This document shows, piece by piece, positions 19,333 to 27,995 of a DNA stretch of 64,000 bases (the stretch's first letter is position 1; each line of letters begins with the position of its first letter). A program made the position numbers and the translations under genes. The notes beneath the pieces were generated by a model. The model saw nothing but the letters and a program-made list of their open reading frames with translations. It did not search any database and was not told the DNA's origin. Location of the stretch: positions 1,916,501-1,980,500 of the forward strand of contig NZ_CP121471.1 in NCBI RefSeq assembly GCF_033954835.1. The letters are read 5' to 3'. The DNA is from Thiorhodovibrio frisius. GTDB taxonomy: Bacteria; Pseudomonadota; Gammaproteobacteria; Chromatiales; Chromatiaceae.

Positions 19333-20730
19333 TTGTTAGGTGCGAATCGTCCTGTCGGCGGGATCAGACGACGCTTGACCATTTCAGCACCAGCCGTCCC
19401 GCTCCCCGAGCGCATGCGTCCTCAGCGACTTGAGGACTGTGTCGGTCAAGCCCATCTGCTCGCACCCGGTCGGCCGCTGCATCAGGCGCTGGTCTCGGGG
19501 CGGTTGCACTCGATGATACTTTGGGGACCGCCCGGCACCGGCAAGACGACGCTGGCACGGCTCTTTGCCAACGCAGCCGATGCGCATTTCATTCAGCTCT
19601 CCGCCGTGCTTGCTGGCGTGAAAGAAGTCCGCGAGGCGGTCGCCGAGGCCAAGCGCCTGCGCGAGGGACTGACCCCACAAGCCACCCTGCTGTTCATCGA
19701 TGAGGTCCATCGCTTCAACAAGGCGCAGCAGGATGCCTTTCTGCCCCATGTCGAAGACGGCACCCTGACCTTCATCGGCGCGACCACCGAAAACCCATCC
19801 TTTGCGCTCAACAGCGCGCTGCTCTCGCGCGCTCGGGTCTATGTGCTCGAGCCCATGGATACCCTTGCGCTTGAGACCCTGATCCGGCGCGCGCTCGGGG
19901 ACAGCGAACGGGGACTTGGCCAGCTTGGCCTGAGTATCGCGCCCGAGGCCTGCCAGCAACTTGCGCGAGTCGCCGATGGCGATGCGCGCCGCGCGCTCAG
20001 TCTGCTCGAGCTTGCCGCTCAGCGGGTGGAGCAGGCAGGGCAGGGCGGTGCGCCAGAAGTCACCAATCCAGAAGTTCCTGGCCCTTCGATGACCACCTCG
20101 GTCATTGAAGCCGTGCTCGATGCCGGTGCCCGCCGCTTCGACAAGGGCGGCGATGCCTTCTACGATCAAATCTCCGCGTTGCACAAATCGGTGCGCGGCT
20201 CGGCGCCTGATGCCGCCCTCTACTGGCTCGCGCGCATGATCGATGGCGGCTGCGATCCGCTCTATCTGGCCCGCCGCCTGGTGCGCATTGCGAGCGAAGA
20301 CATCGGCAATGCCGACCCGCGCGCGCTCGAACTCACGCTCAACGCCTGGGATGCCATGCAGCGCCTCGGCAGTCCCGAGGGCGAGCTGGCGCTGGCCCAG
20401 GCGGCGGTCTATCTCGCCTGTGCGCCCAAGAGCAACGCCGTCTACATTGCCTGGAAGCAGGCGCTGGCCGATGCGCGCGCGCAGGGCTCGCTGCCGGTGC
20501 CGGCGCATCTGTGCAATGCACCCACAGCATTGATGCAGGCCATGGGCAAGGGCGCGCGCTATCGCTATGCGCATGATGAGCCCGATGCCTATGCCGCTGG
20601 CGAGAACTACTTTCCCGACCAGCTCAAGCCTCGCGACTACTACCAGCCGGTGCCGCGTGGGCTGGAGACCCGCATCGGCGAGAAACTTGCGCGTCTGGCC
20701 GAGCGTGATCGCGCAGCGGAACAGACATAG
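19333..20730 (+). CDS. rarA: Replication-associated recombination protein A (MgsA/RarA)
   Basis: RarA is a clamp-loader-like AAA+ ATPase acting at stalled forks. The protein of about 450-465 residues has the family entry [16 protein letters not shown], Walker [14 protein letters not shown], Walker [22 protein letters not shown], sensor [16 protein letters not shown] and the C-terminal tetramerisation region with [12 protein letters not shown]. No ATG starts it: TTG 19333 or TTG 19375 are the candidates, so the N-terminus is uncertain. It follows lolA with three bases between stop and first possible start. Confidence 0.93.
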   Translation: MLGANRPVGGIRRRLTISAPAVPLPERMRPQRLEDCVGQAHLLAPGRPLHQALVSGRLHSMILWGPPGTGKTTLARLFANAADAHFIQLSAVLAGVKEVREAVAEAKRLREGLTPQATLLFIDEVHRFNKAQQDAFLPHVEDGTLTFIGATTENPSFALNSALLSRARVYVLEPMDTLALETLIRRALGDSERGLGQLGLSIAPEACQQLARVADGDARRALSLLELAAQRVEQAGQGGAPEVTNPEVPGPSMTTSVIEAVLDAGARRFDKGGDAFYDQISALHKSVRGSAPDAALYWLARMIDGGCDPLYLARRLVRIASEDIGNADPRALELTLNAWDAMQRLGSPEGELALAQAAVYLACAPKSNAVYIAWKQALADARAQGSLPVPAHLCNAPTALMQAMGKGARYRYAHDEPDAYAAGENYFPDQLKPRDYYQPVPRGLETRIGEKLARLAERDRAAEQT

Positions 20731-20811
20731 GATTCGGGCGCGGGCCATGACAAGCCGTAAGCTGACAGCTAGACTAGCGCGCTTTCGTTTCGCGACAAGG
20801 GGGAAGCGCAA

Positions 20812-22164
20812 ATGGAGCAAGTGACGGAATGGGTCGGCGTTCTCAACGGCCTGTTATGGGGGCCGCCAATGCTGGTGCTGATTCTGGGCACCGGCCTGTA
20901 TCTTTCCTTTGGTTTGAAGGCCATGCCGATCCGGCGGCTCGGTTATGGATTTCGCATGCTGTGGCAGGGCCGGCGCAGCGAAGGGACGGGCGATATCAGC
21001 TCGTTTAACGCGCTGATGACCTCGCTCTCGGCCACCATCGGCACCGGTAATATCGCCGGGGTTGGTACGGCAATCGCTGTCGGCGGCCCGGGCGCCCTGT
21101 TCTGGATGTGGATGACCGCCCTAGTCGGCATGGCGACCAAGTATGCCGAGGCGGTACTAGCGGTAAGTTATCGCGAGGTTGACGAGAACAACAACCACGT
21201 TGGCGGGCCCATGTATTACATTCGCAACGGGCTCGGAAAGCGCTGGGCGTGGCTTGCAGTCGCCTTTGCCATTTTTGGCGCCATGGCCGGATTCGGCATC
21301 GGCAATACGGTGCAGGCCAATTCGGTCGCCCATGCGTTGGAGGTCAAGTTCAATGTGCCGCCCTTGTGGACTGGCGGGGTGATGGCGGTGCTAGTCGGCT
21401 TGGTGCTGATTGGCGGCATCCGCTGGATTGCCAAGGTGGCAGGAAAGCTGGTGCCCTTCATGGCCATCGCTTACCTGCTGGCCGGCTTGGTAGTGCTGGC
21501 GCTCAATGTGACGGAAATCCCGGCTGCCTTCATGACCATCCTGCGCGAGGCCTTCACTCCCACGGCAGGCGTTGGCGGTTTTGCCGGCGCCTCGGTGATG
21601 CTGGCCATTCAGATGGGCGTGGCGCGTGGTATTTTCTCGAACGAAGCCGGCCTAGGCAGCGCCCCCATCGCCCATGCGGCGGCGCAGACCGACAGTCCCG
21701 TGCGTCAGGGTACCGTGGCCATGCTGGGCACCTTCATTGACACCATCATTATCTGTACCATCACCGGTTTGGTGATTGTCACCTCCGGCGCCTGGACTGG
21801 TGGCGAGAGCGGCGCTGAACTCTCGGCCCTGGCCTTTGGTAACGAATTGCCCGGTGCCGGTGCCTATGTGGTGACCCTGGGCTTGGCGCTCTTTGCCTTC
21901 ACCACAGTGCTGGGCTGGAGCGTCTATGGCGAGCGCTGCGTTGAGTATCTGCTGGGTGTGCGCGCCATCCTGCCCTTCCGGGTGCTCTGGGTGGCCGCCA
22001 TTCCGGCCGGTGCCTACCTCAGCCTGGATTTCATCTGGCTGGTGGCTGATACCCTGAACGCGTTGATGGCGATTCCGAATCTGGTCGCGCTGCTATTGCT
22101 GAGCCCAGTGGTGTTCAAGCTGACGCGGGAGTTTTTTGACCGGGCAGCGGCGCAAAAAGACTGA
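20812..22164 (+). CDS. Sodium:alanine symporter family protein (AGCS)
   Basis: AGCS carriers import alanine or glycine with Na+ across the inner membrane. The 450-residue product shows family features: SFNALMTSLSATIGTGNIAGVGTAIAVGGPGALFWMW near residue 65, GGPMYYIRNGLG, FGIGNTVQANSVA, and ARGIFSNEAGLGSAPIAHAAA near 280. It has about eleven hydrophobic spans. AGGGGGAAGCGCAA precedes the ATG. It ends six bases from the convergent bolA-like gene. The exact substrate cannot be read from sequence. Confidence 0.92.
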   Translation: MEQVTEWVGVLNGLLWGPPMLVLILGTGLYLSFGLKAMPIRRLGYGFRMLWQGRRSEGTGDISSFNALMTSLSATIGTGNIAGVGTAIAVGGPGALFWMWMTALVGMATKYAEAVLAVSYREVDENNNHVGGPMYYIRNGLGKRWAWLAVAFAIFGAMAGFGIGNTVQANSVAHALEVKFNVPPLWTGGVMAVLVGLVLIGGIRWIAKVAGKLVPFMAIAYLLAGLVVLALNVTEIPAAFMTILREAFTPTAGVGGFAGASVMLAIQMGVARGIFSNEAGLGSAPIAHAAAQTDSPVRQGTVAMLGTFIDTIIICTITGLVIVTSGAWTGGESGAELSALAFGNELPGAGAYVVTLGLALFAFTTVLGWSVYGERCVEYLLGVRAILPFRVLWVAAIPAGAYLSLDFIWLVADTLNALMAIPNLVALLLLSPVVFKLTREFFDRAAAQKD

Positions 22165-22170
22165 CAGAAC

Positions 22171-22527
22171 TCAGGCCGGCGCTGCGGCGTCTGCCTGAGT
22201 CGCCGTGCCCGGTTTGGCTTTGGAGCCACCACGGCATTTGGGCGAGGCCGGTGCGGCCTCGCCCTTGTCGCGCCATTCGGACGGCGTGAAGGCATGAATG
22301 GCCAGCGCATGCAGACCCTGCTCGAACTCAGCGCTCAGCAGAGCGTTGAGCTTCCGATGGCGTTTGATGAGCGATTCGCCGTCGAATGCATTGCTCACCA
22401 CCACCAGTTTGAAATGTGACTCGGCGCCAGCCGGCACGGCGTGCATGTGGCTTTCATCCATCACCGCGAGATGACTTGGCTGCATTGTTTCGGTGATCAG
22501 GGCTTGAATGCGTTCTTTGCGTGACAT
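22171..22527 (-). CDS. BolA family protein
   Basis: This 118-residue protein has the BolA fold core: an N-terminal helix RKERIQALITETM, then ESHFKLVVVSNAFDGESLIKRHRKLNALL, which carries the conserved [FV]xGxxxxxRHRxxxxLL pattern and the conserved histidine. A C-terminal extension rich in Ala, Lys and Pro is atypical. BolA proteins pair with monothiol glutaredoxins in Fe-S trafficking and also affect transcription. It converges tightly with the alanine symporter gene. Confidence 0.88.
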   Translation of the reverse strand: MSRKERIQALITETMQPSHLAVMDESHMHAVPAGAESHFKLVVVSNAFDGESLIKRHRKLNALLSAEFEQGLHALAIHAFTPSEWRDKGEAAPASPKCRGGSKAKPGTATQADAAAPA

Positions 22528-22568
22528 CGCTGCTGGTCTCCGCTGTTGGGGTCACTGGGCATTGGTCC

Positions 22569-23816
22569 TCAGGGATTGTTTTCGGGTGGCGTCCAGCCGT
22601 CGTTTAGCGTGCGCATGAAGGTCACAATGGCGTCTTCTTCGGCCTCAGTCAGCCCCAGGTCGCCGAGTTCCTCGGTATTTAAGTTGGCGCTGATCTCTGG
22701 CGCCGGCCAGCAGTTGCTCCCCGGTTGCGGGTTTTCGACCTCCTTACACACCGGCTTGATGTCCCTGGTGTTGTAGAAGTGCACCACTTCTTTCAGGCTC
22801 GCTTGGGCGCCATTGTGCATGAAGCGTTTCACAAATCCTTCGGCCGGGCGCAGATCAGCATTGCGCAGAGTGGGCACCTTATACTTGCCCATGTTCTCGG
22901 CGGCCCGATCAGCAAAGCGCGGAACCGTCTCAAGGAAAGCGCCCAGGCCCGGATCCACCCAATCGGCACCCTCCGGGTTGTAGGCCTTCATCTGATACCA
23001 GGGATTGTCCGGGTTGCGCCCGACGCCGAGATTGTCGTAAGTGAAATCGGTAAAGAGCGGTGGCTCGCCATCGGGGCCGGGTTCGTGCGGATGGCAGGCG
23101 GCGCAGTTGCCCTTATCCTCGCGCACAAATAAATCCAGGCCGCGCATTTCCTCTTCGCTCAGAGGGTAGCGCTCGGGGTCTTTCAGGTAATAGTCGTACT
23201 TGGAGCTGAATGCGTTCACCTCCGAGGACGTCTCAAAGGCTGCGATGGCGCGGGCGATGGCGTTGAAGCCCGCAACCGGGTTGTCGCACACCTCGGAGCC
23301 AAAGTACGCGCGAAATGCCTCGCCAATGCTGCCGTGGCACACGCGATGCACCACTTCGGCGCCGCTGGACATGTTCTGCTCGACTGGATTGAGAAAGGGC
23401 CCCAATGCCTGCTCGGCGGTGGCATGGCCGAGCAGCCAGCCGGTGGCGCGCCCATCCCAGAAGTTGCCGCCGACGAAGTGGTCTTCTTCCGTGTCGAGAT
23501 ATAACGGCGGGCTGAACGAGGCATAAGCCGCCGTCGGCGGTCGGCGGTTGCCGAAGCGCCCGGCGACCGCGCCCTCGTGAATTGCCGATGCCGGGTCGTC
23601 TCCGGGTTGGGGGCTAGTCCACCCGGTCATGGGGTTGTGGCAGCTCACGCAGGCCTGACCCGGTGGCTGCGAAAGCTCGGCGTCGAAGAAAAGCGCCTTG
23701 CCAATCTGTTCAAGCGGGTTTAGCCCGTCTGCGGCAGAGAGCGCCGTTGAGTCAAGACCGACCGCAAGCGTCACAGCCGCAGCCAGCGCAGTGCTATGAG
23801 TGGATGAAGATCGCAT
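22569..23816 (-). CDS. Diheme cytochrome c peroxidase / MauG family protein
   Basis: This exported protein has a signal peptide (ALAAAVTLAVGL...ALSAAD) and two CxxCH heme sites: ACVSCHNPMTGW near residue 60 and NCAACHPHEPG near 250. Spacing and motifs such as GNRRPPTAAYASFSPPL, NFWDGRATGW and VPTLRNADLRPAEGFVKRFMHNG are those of periplasmic bacterial diheme peroxidases that reduce H2O2 or modify protein residues. At 415 residues it is slightly longer than classical CcpA. Its electron donor and substrate are not shown by the sequence. Confidence 0.9.
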   Translation of the reverse strand: MRSSSTHSTALAAAVTLAVGLDSTALSAADGLNPLEQIGKALFFDAELSQPPGQACVSCHNPMTGWTSPQPGDDPASAIHEGAVAGRFGNRRPPTAAYASFSPPLYLDTEEDHFVGGNFWDGRATGWLLGHATAEQALGPFLNPVEQNMSSGAEVVHRVCHGSIGEAFRAYFGSEVCDNPVAGFNAIARAIAAFETSSEVNAFSSKYDYYLKDPERYPLSEEEMRGLDLFVREDKGNCAACHPHEPGPDGEPPLFTDFTYDNLGVGRNPDNPWYQMKAYNPEGADWVDPGLGAFLETVPRFADRAAENMGKYKVPTLRNADLRPAEGFVKRFMHNGAQASLKEVVHFYNTRDIKPVCKEVENPQPGSNCWPAPEISANLNTEELGDLGLTEAEEDAIVTFMRTLNDGWTPPENNP

Positions 23817-24068
23817 AATTACCCTGTCGCCTAAATCAAAAATGGAATCCGTATTTTACCTGACCCTGATATTGGGTGTGCAAAGGCTGTCGCGCAAGAT
23901 GGTCGCGCTCGTGGACGCTGATGAGCCGGTCTTGGCGTTCTGATCTAGCCGGCTGAGATCGGCCCGGCCGACATTCAGCTTGAATTCATCTTGGGTGGCT
24001 AGTCTTTTCGGTATCCTGTATCAGCCGATCTGTCATTCGCTGTCACCTGCTCATTGGAGGGACTGCCC

Positions 24069-24527
24069 ATGCCAAGCAATGCCCGTTTCCACCCGCATGT
24101 TTGCGACCCTTTGCCTCGCAGCTTGGTCAAAGTTTTGGCCGTCTTCGTCATTCTCGCGCCCCTTGCTGCCATGTCAGCGCCGCAAGAGGCAGCCACCCAG
24201 CCTGCGCTTGAGGTCATCGACTCATCAAGGGTGCATCTGTCCGCCGTGCACATTCATGAGCGCGACGGGGTGCTGACCCTGCGCGGTCGGGCGTCGCGGC
24301 TCATTGCCAGACGCGGCTTGATTCCCGGCGCGGTGAAGGTGACTCTGCTTGACGCCCAAGGCCAAATCCTCGCGAGCACCATCGCCAAGCCCATGCGTCC
24401 CAATCACCAGTCGAGGTTTGCCGACTTTTTTGTCCAGCTAAAGGAGTCTGACTTTGCCGCACCGGATATCGCGGAGCCCTTCGCGGGAACCCGCGTTCAG
24501 GTTGCCGCCGTGCCGGCATCCCGCTGA
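24069..24527 (+). CDS. Hypothetical exported protein
   Basis: I do not recognise this 152-residue protein. ATG 24069 is preceded by GGAGGGA at five bases. Residues 20-36 are hydrophobic and end AAMSAP, so it is probably exported. The mature part is mainly beta-like (HLSAVHIHERDGVLTLRGRASRL, GAVKVTLLDAQGQIL), suggestive of a small beta-sandwich. The gene is divergent to the peroxidase and stops three bases before the left 277-bp repeat begins. Confidence 0.6.
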   Translation: MPSNARFHPHVCDPLPRSLVKVLAVFVILAPLAAMSAPQEAATQPALEVIDSSRVHLSAVHIHERDGVLTLRGRASRLIARRGLIPGAVKVTLLDAQGQILASTIAKPMRPNHQSRFADFFVQLKESDFAAPDIAEPFAGTRVQVAAVPASR

Positions 24528-24529
24528 CT

Positions 24530-24806
24530 TCATTGAGCAGCCAGGAAGCGATGGCTTCCTCGGCTTCCGGGGTGACGATCAGGGAGAGCAAGGCGTTGGA
24601 ATTCGCAACTTTTGCCTTCCAGAGAGTGATAAATCGATTGTGGATGTTCCCATAATCAGTTGGCTCCAAAGCGCCGATATAGCATCGGCAGCACGATCAG
24701 CGTCAGCGTGGTGGAGGACAACAGCCCACCGATCATCACAATGGCCAGTGGGCGCTGGATCTCCGAGTCCGGGCCGCTGGCGAGCATTAGTGGCACTGGG
24801 CCGAAG
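24530..24806. repeat. 277-bp direct repeat, left copy (RND/DUF3240 remnant)
   Basis: This stretch aligns without any gap to 27719-27995 (constant offset 3189) at roughly 85% identity by eye. It carries the last part of a heavy-metal RND pump gene and the first part of a DUF3240 gene, both on the minus strand. Both ends are abrupt: homology stops at 24530 inside DUF3240 and at 24806 inside the RND gene. The divergence argues against a recent duplication. Confidence 0.85.
24530..24806 (-). pseudogene. Truncated DUF3240 gene and RND pump C-terminus
   Basis: Read on the minus strand, the right part encodes EIQRPLAIVMIGGLLSSTT and LPMLYRRFGAN, the extreme C-terminus of an HME-type RND transporter, ending at 24656. 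The left part encodes NSNALLSLIVTPEAEEAIA, the start of a DUF3240 protein, then runs into unrelated sequence after about 25 residues. The GTG start used by the intact copy (27795) is GCG here, so the fragment has also lost its start codon. Confidence 0.8.
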
Positions 24807-25146
24807 ATCAGATGACCTGATCTGGCGGGCCTGGATATCTCCGACGCGGAGGTCGGAGAATTCGCCAAGCTGACGGTGCATCTGGCCGAGGCCCTCAGCT
24901 GCGGGGGCTATGGCCATATTCCCGGCAAGAAAGGCGTAAACCACTGCGAGTGCAGTTGCGCGAGATCCTCGGTGGTGCGGATGCTGCCGCTGCAGCTTTG
25001 AGGTGCAGGAGGGTCCCAATGCTGGTTCGCTCCGCCCGGCTGCGATAACATGCCGTGCGGGTGTGGACCCGGGCTCTGACCATTCAATCGCACTAGCCTT
25101 ATCTTGCACATGAATCGCAAACGCATCATCCAACCCGGCAAGCCCC
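24807..25146. other. Stretch between repeat and HTH-ImmA gene with no recognised gene
   Basis: On the plus strand a frame from about 24811 reads LAGLDISDAEVGEFAKLTV and continues HLAEALSCGGYGH, which has protein-like composition but no start codon, and I do not recognise it. It may be a further remnant. The last part would carry the promoter for the downstream toxin-antitoxin-like pair; no clear hexamers are seen. Confidence 0.3.
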
Positions 25147-26319
25147 ATGCCTAGGCAAGAGACCGTCGCGGTCCAACCATCTGTCCTGCGCTGGGCGCGG
25201 GAGAGTCTGGGTATGGCCATACCGGAGGTGGCCGAGCGTCTGAAGCGCCCGTTGGCTGACATCGAGCGCTGGGAGTCCGGGGATGCTGCGCCGACCTATG
25301 CCCAGCTGGAGAAACTCGCCTACGGCATCTACAAACGCCCGCTTGCCGTGTTTTTTCTTCCGGAGCCACCGCGTGAGCTACAGCCCAAGTGGGAGTTCCG
25401 TACCCTGCCCGAGGCCGATCTCGATACCCTCTCGCGCGATACCCATCTCCAGATTCGCCGAGCACATGCCCACCAGCTTGCACTCGGGGAGTTGTTCGAG
25501 GGTGGCAACCCCGCGCCCCGACGTATATGGCAGATCCTGTCCCTGTCGCGCACTCGCTCGATCGCCCGTCAGGCAGACGAGGTCCGCGACGCTCTGGGCA
25601 TCGACATGGAGAGCCAGGCCGGCTGGTCGAGCGACGAGCGCGCGCTGAAGGCGTGGCGCAAGGCCATTGAAGACGCAGGCGTGTTCGTCTTTAAGAACGC
25701 CTTCAAGCAGAAAGACATCTCGGGCTTCTGCCTGACCGACGCCGAGTTCCCGCTGATCTACCTGAATAACAGCACCACCAAGACTCGCCAAACCTTCAGC
25801 CTGCTGCATGAGCTGGCGCATCTGCTGCTGGACGTCCGCGGCATCGGCAAGCTCGATCCGTCCTATGTGGACCGGATGCGCGGCAAGGCCCAGGCCATCG
25901 AACGCTTCTGCAACGCTGTGGCGGCGGCTGTTCTGATCCCCGAGGACGACTTCCGGCGGCAGATGGCGCGACTCCCTCCGCATCCCGAGGACATCACAGA
26001 GGAACACTTCGCGCAGCTGGCCTGCCGCTACGGGGTAAGCCGCGAGACCACATTGCGCATTCTGGTCGATCAGGGACGCTTTCCGCGCAAATTATACGAA
26101 GAGAAGGCCAAAACGTGGGCCGCGCAGCAGAAGGACGGGGACGGCGGCAACTGGTTTGCGTCGCAGAATGCCTATCTGAGCCAGCGCTTCGCCCAAGCCG
26201 TCGTCCAACAGCACTATCGGCAGCGACTCACCGTCGAGCAGGCATCCGATCTACTGGGCATCAAGCCGAAGAACTTCGCTGGCATTGAGCAACGGATACT
26301 GCAAGGGTCCGGTGCATGA
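25147..26319 (+). CDS. XRE-family HTH protein with ImmA/IrrE metallopeptidase domain
   Basis: The 390-residue protein has an N-terminal helix-turn-helix (about residues 10-65; VAERLKRPLADIERWESG). A central region follows, then a zincin domain with the HELAH motif (first His about residue 221) in TFSLLHELAHLLLDV and a downstream conserved ERFCNAVAAAVLIPE. Such fusions act as antitoxin-like repressors or as stress- or phage-responsive proteases that cleave repressors. It overlaps the PIN gene by four bases (ATGA), so the two are co-translated. Confidence 0.88.
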   Translation: MPRQETVAVQPSVLRWARESLGMAIPEVAERLKRPLADIERWESGDAAPTYAQLEKLAYGIYKRPLAVFFLPEPPRELQPKWEFRTLPEADLDTLSRDTHLQIRRAHAHQLALGELFEGGNPAPRRIWQILSLSRTRSIARQADEVRDALGIDMESQAGWSSDERALKAWRKAIEDAGVFVFKNAFKQKDISGFCLTDAEFPLIYLNNSTTKTRQTFSLLHELAHLLLDVRGIGKLDPSYVDRMRGKAQAIERFCNAVAAAVLIPEDDFRRQMARLPPHPEDITEEHFAQLACRYGVSRETTLRILVDQGRFPRKLYEEKAKTWAAQQKDGDGGNWFASQNAYLSQRFAQAVVQQHYRQRLTVEQASDLLGIKPKNFAGIEQRILQGSGA

Positions 26320-26786
26320 TCTATGTCTTCGACACCAGTTCGTTGAGCAGCCTCAAGCATTTCTACCCCGGCGTTTTTACGACTATTTGGGACGAGCTCG
26401 ACGGGATGGTCAATTCCGGCATGCTGATCTCCACGAAAGAAGTCTGGAACGAGATGCAGCGCGGCAATTCAGCCCAGCACACCAATGCCTGGTTGAAGTC
26501 ACGCAAACAGATATTCACCACGCCGAGTGCCGAGGAGTTGCGCTTCGTCGCGGAAATACTGGCGATCAGGCACTTTCAAACATTGATCGGCGAGCGGCAG
26601 CGACTGATGGGCGATCCTGTCGCCGACCCCTTTGTCATCGCCTGTGCCCGCGTGCATCAAGGCACCGTGGTCACGGAAGAGCAATTCAAGGAGAATGCGG
26701 CAAAGATCCCGAATGTATGCGCCCATTTCCACATCCCTTGCACGAACCTTGAAGGTTTCATGCAATCATTGGGCTGGAGCTTCTGA
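26316..26786 (+). CDS. DUF4411 family PIN-like ribonuclease (probable toxin)
   Basis: This 156-residue protein begins MIYVFDTSSLSSL, the first acidic site of PIN nucleases. It continues with TKEVWNE near residue 43 and DPVADPFVIACARV near 108, giving the usual acidic triad or tetrad. DUF4411 proteins are regularly encoded directly after an HTH-ImmA gene, as here, forming a proposed type II toxin-antitoxin or defence pair. The RNA target is unknown. Confidence 0.82.
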   Translation: MIYVFDTSSLSSLKHFYPGVFTTIWDELDGMVNSGMLISTKEVWNEMQRGNSAQHTNAWLKSRKQIFTTPSAEELRFVAEILAIRHFQTLIGERQRLMGDPVADPFVIACARVHQGTVVTEEQFKENAAKIPNVCAHFHIPCTNLEGFMQSLGWSF

Positions 26787-27058
26787 GACCGTCGAATGCC
26801 CGATGTTGGCCAAAAATGCCCAGAGAACAACAATCGATCAGAACGATGCCGGACAAAAGACATCGCACCCCGAAGTGCGACGACAAGACGCCCGGCGACG
26901 ATCAAGACGGTCGATTGCTGGTCAAATCGATTGCCTTCGCGCTGCCTCGCCCGCCTCGAGGCACCGCCAGCGCACAACCAACGTTTGATCCGCCCCATGC
27001 GCAAAGTTTTTCCATGGCATGCCTGATCAGCAGTCCTAAAGCTGCCGAACGCGGATAT
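26787..27058. other. Spacer without recognised gene
   Basis: Several overlapping frames are open but show no start with a ribosome-binding site and no family signature. Base composition is somewhat less GC-rich than in the neighbouring core genes. It joins the PIN gene to the zeta-toxin remnant. Confidence 0.35.
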
Positions 27059-27173
27059 GGCAGTGGCGCTGGCGCAATTTTCTCGAGGTCTATCGGCCGT
27101 TAGCCGATGAATGGGTATTGTTCGATAGCGCCGATGGGCCGCCAAAGGTCGTCGGTTGGGATGAGAAGCAATG
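27059..27173 (+). pseudogene. C-terminal remnant of a zeta-toxin-like kinase
   Basis: A plus-strand frame reads WRNFLEVYRPLADEWVLFD and then SADGPPKVVGWDEKQ before TGA at 27173. This resembles the C-terminal end of zeta-toxin / UDP-GlcNAc-kinase-like proteins, where a Phe-x2-Tyr-x2-Leu-Ala-Asp-x-Trp block precedes a short Asn/Asp-Gly turn. No Walker A or N-terminal part exists upstream, so only the last 35-40 codons survive. Confidence 0.55.
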
Positions 27174-27389
27174 AATAGCAAAGCCATTTCCGAAGGGCGT
27201 GATCCGTTACTGCCCGTCTCGCTGGCGGCAATGGCGCGCGCCGCCGAACAGGTCGGGCGCCAGGCACTGATGACCAAGACGCGTTTGATTGTCTGGCGAG
27301 AGGGACAGATTCGCTATCTCGATTCAGCCATTTATGAGCCAGGGCCGAGCGACCCGCAAAGCAGGCCAGACGCTTTGGCTGGTGTATGA
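27171..27389 (+). CDS. Small protein of a zeta-toxin-like locus (possible orphan antitoxin)
   Basis: The 72-residue product starts MNSKAISEGRDPLLPVSLAA and contains RQALMTKTRLIVWREGQIRYL, a helix-plus-beta pattern seen in small genes that follow zeta-like toxins. ATG overlaps the stop of the remnant toxin (caATGA), the usual coupling in such pairs. With the toxin reduced to its C-terminus this gene is probably no longer functional as a pair. Function is inferred from context. Confidence 0.45.
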   Translation: MNSKAISEGRDPLLPVSLAAMARAAEQVGRQALMTKTRLIVWREGQIRYLDSAIYEPGPSDPQSRPDALAGV

Positions 27390-27489
27390 ACCAACGCATC
27401 TTCAACGCCATCGTCGGTCGCTGCGGCCACCACATACCGAAGCGCGTGCGCTCAAGGACTTCGAGCGCCTCGCGGTCGCGGCGAAGTCA

Positions 27490-27795
27490 TCACCCCAAAT
27501 GCCCCGCCACCAAGACCGGCGCTATCCAGTAATGGATGTCGGCACCCGGGAAGTCCTCGCGCAGGCGCTCAAGCACCCGCTCGGCGACGGATTGCTCCAG
27601 ATGGGTGAAGAACATCACCCGCCGACGGCGTCCGGCGACCTGTTCGGCCAGGGTCATGGAGGATTCCGAAGAGCCATGCCCGGCAATGGGGGTGCTGGAG
27701 AAGCCGGGGATGGTCTCGTCATCGAGCAGCCAGGCAGCGACGGCCTCCTCGGCTTCAGGGGCGACGATCAGGGAGAGCAGGGCGTTGGAGTTCAC
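27490..27795 (-). CDS. DUF3240 family protein of heavy-metal efflux loci
   Basis: This protein of about 101 residues starts at GTG 27795 behind GGAAGG (eight bases). It carries LLSLIVAPEAEEAVAAWLL, a central TLAEQVAGRRRRVMFFTHL and ends with DIHYWIAPVLVAGHLG. DUF3240 proteins are small PII-like ferredoxin-fold proteins found beside CzcA/CusA-type pumps and may sense metal; none is well characterised. It follows the RND gene on the same strand by about 50 bases. A truncated copy lies at 24530-24656. Confidence 0.7.
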   Translation of the reverse strand: MNSNALLSLIVAPEAEEAVAAWLLDDETIPGFSSTPIAGHGSSESSMTLAEQVAGRRRRVMFFTHLEQSVAERVLERLREDFPGADIHYWIAPVLVAGHLG

Positions 27796-27995
27796 GGCTT
27801 TAGCCTTCCAGAGGGTGATGTATCGATTGTGGATGTTTCCATAATCAGTGGGCTCCAAAGCGGCGATACAGCATCGGTAGCACGATCAGCGTCAGCGTGG
27901 TGGCGGACACCAGCCCGCCGATCACCACAATAGCCAGCGGGCGCTGGATCTCCGAGCCAGGGCCGCTAGCGAATAACAGCGGCACCAAACCGAAG
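27719..27995. repeat. 277-bp direct repeat, right copy
   Basis: This is the intact-context partner of 24530-24806. It spans the first 77 bases of the DUF3240 coding region, the short intergenic piece and the last 150 bases of the RND gene. Together the copies flank 2.9 kb holding the HTH-ImmA/PIN pair and the zeta-toxin remnant. Confidence 0.85.

Noticed and set aside
19384-20820. 478-codon open frame on the minus strand
   Set aside because: Fully antisense to rarA, which has complete AAA+ motifs. The antisense product is Arg/Gly/Ala-rich with no domain; an artefact of high GC.
26657-27277. 206-codon minus-strand frame over the PIN gene and zeta remnant
   Set aside because: Composition is Arg/Ser/Pro-rich, antisense to supported coding sequence, no homology recognised.
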